Assembly (NCBI GenBank): GCA_035306725.1 | Contig: DATGNN010000012.1 | Coordinates: forward strand, 1-18,529 | Direction of reading: 5' to 3' | From: JAAYEB01 sp035306725 | GTDB taxonomy: Bacteria > Fibrobacterota > Chitinivibrionia > Chitinivibrionales > Chitinispirillaceae | DNA: 18,529 nucleotides | In this document: piece by piece, positions 15,474 through 18,529 of the stretch | Layout: the number at the start of each line of letters is the position of its first letter | How positions within the stretch are numbered: position 1 is the first letter of the stretch | The notes under the pieces: generated by a model | What the model was told of the DNA's origin: nothing | Seen by the model: only the letters and a program-made list of their open reading frames with translations | Databases searched by the model: none | Made by a program: the position numbers and the translations under genes

Positions 15474-15581
15474 TCAACACAGGAAGACACTTGAACACCC
15501 ATTTAAAATCATCAAGAGTAGATGTATATTTACAATGAAGAGTATTTTCAGGTTTATCTTTTTCTTTTTTAAATTAAACAT
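15474..15581 (-). CDS. Tiny lipoprotein-like ORF (35 residues)
   Basis: An ATG at 15581 with a weak AGG upstream opens a 35-codon frame. A Lys-rich start (MFNLKKKKINLK) is followed by a hydrophobic run and LILNGCSSVFLC-type ending, where LNGC fits a lipobox, leaving a mature peptide of only seven residues. It lies 35 bases before the small barrel gene, in the same direction. It could be a real mini-lipoprotein (like entericidins), a truncated gene or chance. Confidence 0.3.
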   Translation of the reverse strand: MFNLKKKKINLKILFIVNIHLLLMILNGCSSVFLC

Positions 15582-15798
15582 AAGATACCTGTATTTCGTT
15601 TTTCATCCCTGGGAGAAATTTTGCCTGTAATGGTCGTGCATATGGCCATAAGGGATTGCTATGAAGAAACCTGTTCACCCTTTTGTTAAAGCTTTGAGCG
15701 TACAATAACGCTTGTATAACCACTGAAACCCTTTTGGAATATACAATTTGTTACCTGCGGACTTTTTTTAATCTGATATCATCATTAATATTTTACGC

Positions 15799-15909
15799 TT
15801 ACAATTTATCATACGGTTCAGGTTTGGTTCCATCAATATCAGTAAATCCATATTTTCTTGATAGTTCAGCAGCAACTAATATTTGTCCTGGTTTTTTTTC
15901 ATAATGTTT
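15799..15909 (-). pseudogene. C-terminal remnant of an SDR-type oxidoreductase
   Basis: On the minus strand the last 36 codons of an otherwise missing gene remain: PGQILVAAELSRKYGFTDID, then GTKPEPYDKL and a TAA stop. The phrase AAELxRKYGFTDIDG resembles, from memory, the C-terminal end of some short-chain dehydrogenase/reductase proteins. Immediately upstream the frame is closed by a stop at 15910-15912 and no start or catalytic YxxxK segment exists. The rest was deleted or displaced, perhaps by whatever produced the adjacent structured block. Confidence 0.4.
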
Positions 15910-15910
15910 T

Positions 15911-16165
15911 TATCATTATCACTCACCATAACGTTTTGCCGCGTTTCGCCTGCGCCTAATAAGAAAGGATCGGCAATTCTCCACCTTTCATTCCTTTCGG
16001 GGCTATGTGTCTGATTCAGGGCTACACCCCCTTCACCTCTCTAAACTCGTCTTGGTTCTAACGTCCATTATGAACTCCCAGATACTACGGAGTGATTCGG
16101 TTCAATCTTGCTCCGGAAAACTTCCTTGTTTTCTTGAAGTTGGCTCATTGCCAGGTTAACCTTAT
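15911..16165. other. Structured, more GC-rich non-coding block
   Basis: This block differs in composition from its AT-rich flanks and has stops in all frames tried by eye. It can form several arms: GAAAGG (15963-15968) with CCTTTC (15993-15998), and ACTCC (16074-16078) with GGAGT (16089-16093). GGGGCTATGTGT at 15999-16010 can also pair with ACACCCCC just after it. It may be a decayed mobile element or a structured RNA. I could not assign it; no group II intron domain V motif was found. Confidence 0.35.
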
Positions 16166-16219
16166 TTTGAATTTTATTTAGTTACTGCGCGGGTCGTGCT
16201 TCAGGCAAACATTAAAAAC

Positions 16220-16247
16220 TTTAACCCTTTGTATCTTTTACTATATT
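16220..16247 (+). promoter_or_regulatory. Candidate promoter of the envelope operon
   Basis: TTTAAC at 16220-16225 and TATATT at 16242-16247 are separated by 16 bases, about 23 bases before the first possible start codon. This is a plausible but weak vegetative promoter in AT-rich DNA. Confidence 0.35.
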
Positions 16248-16270
16248 TATGCACTTTTTAAGGTAAGAAT

Positions 16271-16588
16271 ATGAAATATCCGTTTGATATGAATTATTTT
16301 CAGATATCACATCACAAGAGGTTTAAAAATATGAATAAAACAAAAAATATTTTCCCGATGAATACCTTATTTAACATTTTGGTTTTAGTTTCAATATCTG
16401 TAAGGTTTTTTAATACTGATGCCAGTTCCAGTTTCCGGTTTTCAACAGCTTACCTTGATCCCGGTACAGGAACAATGATTATTTCTGCAATTGTTGGAAT
16501 TTTAGCCACACTGATTCTTGGTATAAAAACTTTCTGGTATAAAATCGTATCCATTTTCAAATCCCCAAAAGACAAAAAACCTGAATAA
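16271..16588 (+). CDS. Small YLDPGTG-type membrane protein
   Basis: The 105-residue frame contains a first hydrophobic segment (MNTLFNILVLVSISVRFF, signal-like), the motif AYLDPGTGTMIISAIVG, a second membrane helix and a basic tail (KSPKDKKPE). Short proteins with YLDPGTG before a single helix are commonly encoded in polysaccharide and envelope gene clusters; their role is not known to me. Two starts are possible: 16271 with AAGG, or 16331 with AAGAGG nine bases upstream. The second gives a cleaner signal-like N-terminus and I slightly favour it. The next gene starts 28 bases downstream, so the two are likely co-transcribed. Confidence 0.7.
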   Translation: MKYPFDMNYFQISHHKRFKNMNKTKNIFPMNTLFNILVLVSISVRFFNTDASSSFRFSTAYLDPGTGTMIISAIVGILATLILGIKTFWYKIVSIFKSPKDKKPE

Positions 16589-16616
16589 AAGCTTTTACGG
16601 GTCATGAAAGCCAGTT

Positions 16617-17792
16617 GTGAAGCATAATCTTTTGAAATCAATTTCGCTTTTTTATCGTTCTTTTAAAAATTATAAAGCATTTAACAAACTTGCTTCTGAA
16701 GAACGAAATATCGTTTTTTATTCTGAAAGTGGTCAGGATTGGCATCACTTTGAACAGATTATTAAAAAGCTTCTTTCAATGTCAAAAAAAGTGTGCTATA
16801 TAACATCCGACCCTGATGATCCAGGGCTTTTCTTGAAGGATAAACTGTTTAAATCCTTTTATATCAAAGATGGATTCTGGCAAATTACTCTTTTTCAGTT
16901 CCTGAAAGCGGATTGTCTCGTTCTGACCATGATAGATCTCAACATTTTTCAGCTTAAACGATCTATAAACCCTGTACATTACATCTATCTTTTTCACGCT
17001 ATGGGAAGTACCCATATGGTGGATTATGAAAACTCCTACGACCATTATGATTCAATTCTTTGTGTCGGGCCTCATCAGATTGAAGAAATACGCAAAAGAG
17101 AACAGCTTAAAAATCTCCCACCCAAGAATCTGATTAAACATGGATACGCTCGTGTCGAAGAACTTATGGAGGAAGCCAAAAAACATGAAAAAACGACACA
17201 AAAACCACACACGATTCTGCTGGCACCAACCTGGGGTGAAAATTCCATTCTGCATATTTGCGGAAAAAACCTGGTTGAAATACTGTTAAATGCAGGTTTA
17301 AAGGTGATTTTACGCCCTCACTACCAAACCCTGAAACTTACTCCACATATCGTTGATGAGATTGTCAATAAACATTTGAACAATCCACTGTTCAGTTATG
17401 TAAAGAAAATGGGTGACAAGGAATCCCTGTTCAATTCAGATCTGCTTGTTTGTGACTGGTCTTCTACTTCAATTGAATATGCACTCGGATTAGAAAAACC
17501 GGTTCTTTATATTGATGTCCCACGCAGAGTAAGAAACCCCAAATACCAGGAACTGGGTCTGGAACCGATGGAAGTAAGCATCAGAAACAAAGTTGGCAGG
17601 ATACTTGATCCTTTAGAACTGGACAAAGCACCTGATCTGATTGAACAGCTTTTGTCAGATCCACATTGTTTCAGAGAAAAAATTTCCAGATTAAGATCAG
17701 AATTTGTTTTTAATCTCGGTAACAGTGTAGATGCAGGGGCTAAAGAAATTGCAAAAATCGCAAGCACTCAGTTCAAGGCAAATACCAAATGA
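16617..17792 (+). CDS. CDP-glycerol glycerophosphotransferase-like enzyme (TagB/TagF type)
   Basis: The 391-residue protein matches the C-terminal catalytic pattern of the Glyphos_transf family (PF04464). The signs are YIYLFHAMGSTHMV (His127), ILLAPTWGENSIL (about 200-212), LRPHYQTLK (His235) and SDLLVCDWSSTSIEYALGLE (274-293), which is the nucleotide-binding D-x-SS-x-x-x-E segment. Family enzymes move glycerol-phosphate or related polyol-phosphate units from a CDP donor onto a lipid-linked or glycan acceptor at the cytoplasmic membrane face. The start is GTG at 16617 with only a weak GAAAG site; no in-frame upstream start exists after a TGA at 16605. Neighbours are a small membrane protein and a PbgA-like protein, which supports envelope modification. 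Donor and acceptor cannot be told from sequence. Confidence 0.8.
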   Translation: MKHNLLKSISLFYRSFKNYKAFNKLASEERNIVFYSESGQDWHHFEQIIKKLLSMSKKVCYITSDPDDPGLFLKDKLFKSFYIKDGFWQITLFQFLKADCLVLTMIDLNIFQLKRSINPVHYIYLFHAMGSTHMVDYENSYDHYDSILCVGPHQIEEIRKREQLKNLPPKNLIKHGYARVEELMEEAKKHEKTTQKPHTILLAPTWGENSILHICGKNLVEILLNAGLKVILRPHYQTLKLTPHIVDEIVNKHLNNPLFSYVKKMGDKESLFNSDLLVCDWSSTSIEYALGLEKPVLYIDVPRRVRNPKYQELGLEPMEVSIRNKVGRILDPLELDKAPDLIEQLLSDPHCFREKISRLRSEFVFNLGNSVDAGAKEIAKIASTQFKANTK

Positions 17793-17816
17793 AACCATCT
17801 AAATTAGAATCGAATC

Positions 17817-18529
17817 ATGAAAAATCTCATCACAATTCTGAAACATAATCAGTTTTTACCTTTACTTAAAAACTGGTTTAAATCTCCAAACCGGATAAAA
17901 CTTTTAAAATGGAGTGGTGGTTTTTTTTCAATAATTACCCTGCTTCAGATATTTATAGGTTTTTTTTATATTTCCAACTACCGATTCCCCACCGATCCGC
18001 TTGCACTTGTTTATACTTTCACTGCGTTTTTCAGTCATTTTGGCTCAATATCACTTATTGTATGGATTTCGTTTGTCTTTCCGATATTGTTGATTTTACC
18101 AGATAAAAAGCTGGTCATACCGGTTTGTGTATTTCTTGTGTCTTTTATTCTCTGTATAGAGCTTCTTGATGCTCAACTGTTTACTTCAAGACGTTTTCAT
18201 CTGGGCATGCTTACAGTGAAAATTGTTGGGTGGAAAACCTGGGGATTCGGAATACTCTATTTTTTCATATTTGTAATGTTTAACAGTCTGATTGCAAAAA
18301 TAGCGTGGGACAGGTTCATAATTGCAGAAAAAAAAGTTTTTCTGCAGATAAGCATACCTCTAATCCTGGTTTTTCTGGCATTTACACATTTAACACATGT
18401 CTGGGCTGATGCGACAGGGTATGTTGAAATTACCAGATTTACAACAAGACTACCACTTTTCTATCCTTCAACAAGTAAACGGTTCATGGTCCGCCACGGA
18501 CTGGCTGATATTTCACAGAGAAGAAATCT
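17817..18529 (+). CDS. YejM/PbgA-like inner membrane protein, N-terminal part (cut by window end)
   Basis: The frame opens at ATG 17817, 24 bases after the preceding stop, and runs 237 codons to the window edge. It has five hydrophobic segments and matches the DUF3413 membrane domain of YejM/PbgA. Diagnostic phrases are YTFTAFFSHFGSISLIVW, DAQLFTSRRFHLGML and LTHVWADATGYVEI, then LPLFYPSTSKRFMVRHGLAD, which is the linker before the periplasmic sulfatase-like domain. In enteric bacteria YejM binds lipopolysaccharide or cardiolipin and controls LpxC stability; that role is not proven in this lineage. The globular domain lies outside the window, so it may or may not be intact. The start has no strong ribosome site. 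Confidence 0.8.
   Translation, partial: MKNLITILKHNQFLPLLKNWFKSPNRIKLLKWSGGFFSIITLLQIFIGFFYISNYRFPTDPLALVYTFTAFFSHFGSISLIVWISFVFPILLILPDKKLVIPVCVFLVSFILCIELLDAQLFTSRRFHLGMLTVKIVGWKTWGFGILYFFIFVMFNSLIAKIAWDRFIIAEKKVFLQISIPLILVFLAFTHLTHVWADATGYVEITRFTTRLPLFYPSTSKRFMVRHGLADISQRRN

Larger units (their letters stand above)
15582..16270. other. Intergenic region with gene remnant and structured block
   Basis: There is no intact gene. It contains the tail of a probable oxidoreductase pseudogene (15799-15909), a more GC-rich, hairpin-rich block (about 15911-16165), an AGTTACTGCGCGGG word at 16180-16193 shared with other spacers, and a promoter candidate for the downstream operon. Confidence 0.6.

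Noticed and set aside
15911..16165. Group II intron remnant
   Set aside because: No domain V hairpin, no typical GTGYG 5' end and no reverse transcriptase frame could be found.

Overview
This is an AT-rich bacterial window of small operons separated by long, repeat-laden spacers. The strongest taxonomic clue is the 9590-8706 gene. It encodes a regulator of the TIGR02147/DUF4423 family, which is expanded in Fibrobacterota and relatives, and it is followed by a lipoprotein with a Gly-Gly-Gly-X-Ser-Glu-Thr segment after its lipobox and by a secreted protein with a FlgD-type C-terminal domain. Two beta-barrel proteins ending in Phe and a YejM/PbgA-like protein show a diderm cell. I infer a Fibrobacterota/Chitinispirillum-like anaerobe. 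This rests on family distribution, not on a marker gene.

Layout. 1-497: non-coding, pieces of dispersed repeats. 5613-498 (minus): a four-gene operon. It begins with a protein in which an OmpA-like peptidoglycan-binding fold is interrupted by a PG-binding_1 domain, followed by a metzincin-like zinc protease, an Ig-plus-propeller-like protein and a small secreted protein. The first two reading frames look like one long gene split by a -1 frame change. 5853-6440 (plus): a YciB-like membrane protein, divergent from that operon. 9590-6753 (minus): regulator, lipoprotein and secreted FlgD-like protein, with a promoter and a perfect palindrome upstream and a clear terminator downstream. 9591-13168: an accessory stretch in which a TPR gene and a NYN/LOTUS-like nuclease gene lie among dispersed repeats. 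15581-13169 (minus): two outer-membrane barrel genes with an ATGA overlap, perhaps led by a tiny lipoprotein ORF. 15582-16270: spacer with the tail of a dead oxidoreductase gene and a structured, more GC-rich block. 16271 to the end (plus): a cell-envelope operon with a small YLDPGTG membrane protein, a CDP-glycerol glycerophosphotransferase-like enzyme and the N-terminal part of a YejM/PbgA-like protein cut by the window edge.

How the parts may work together. The 5613-498 operon looks like a cargo cassette: its three large products have no Sec signal but do carry peptidoglycan-binding and protease domains, as in gene sets near contractile injection systems. No secretion machinery lies in the window, so this is inference. 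The regulator operon is probably autoregulated. The right-hand operon probably modifies envelope polymers or lipids.
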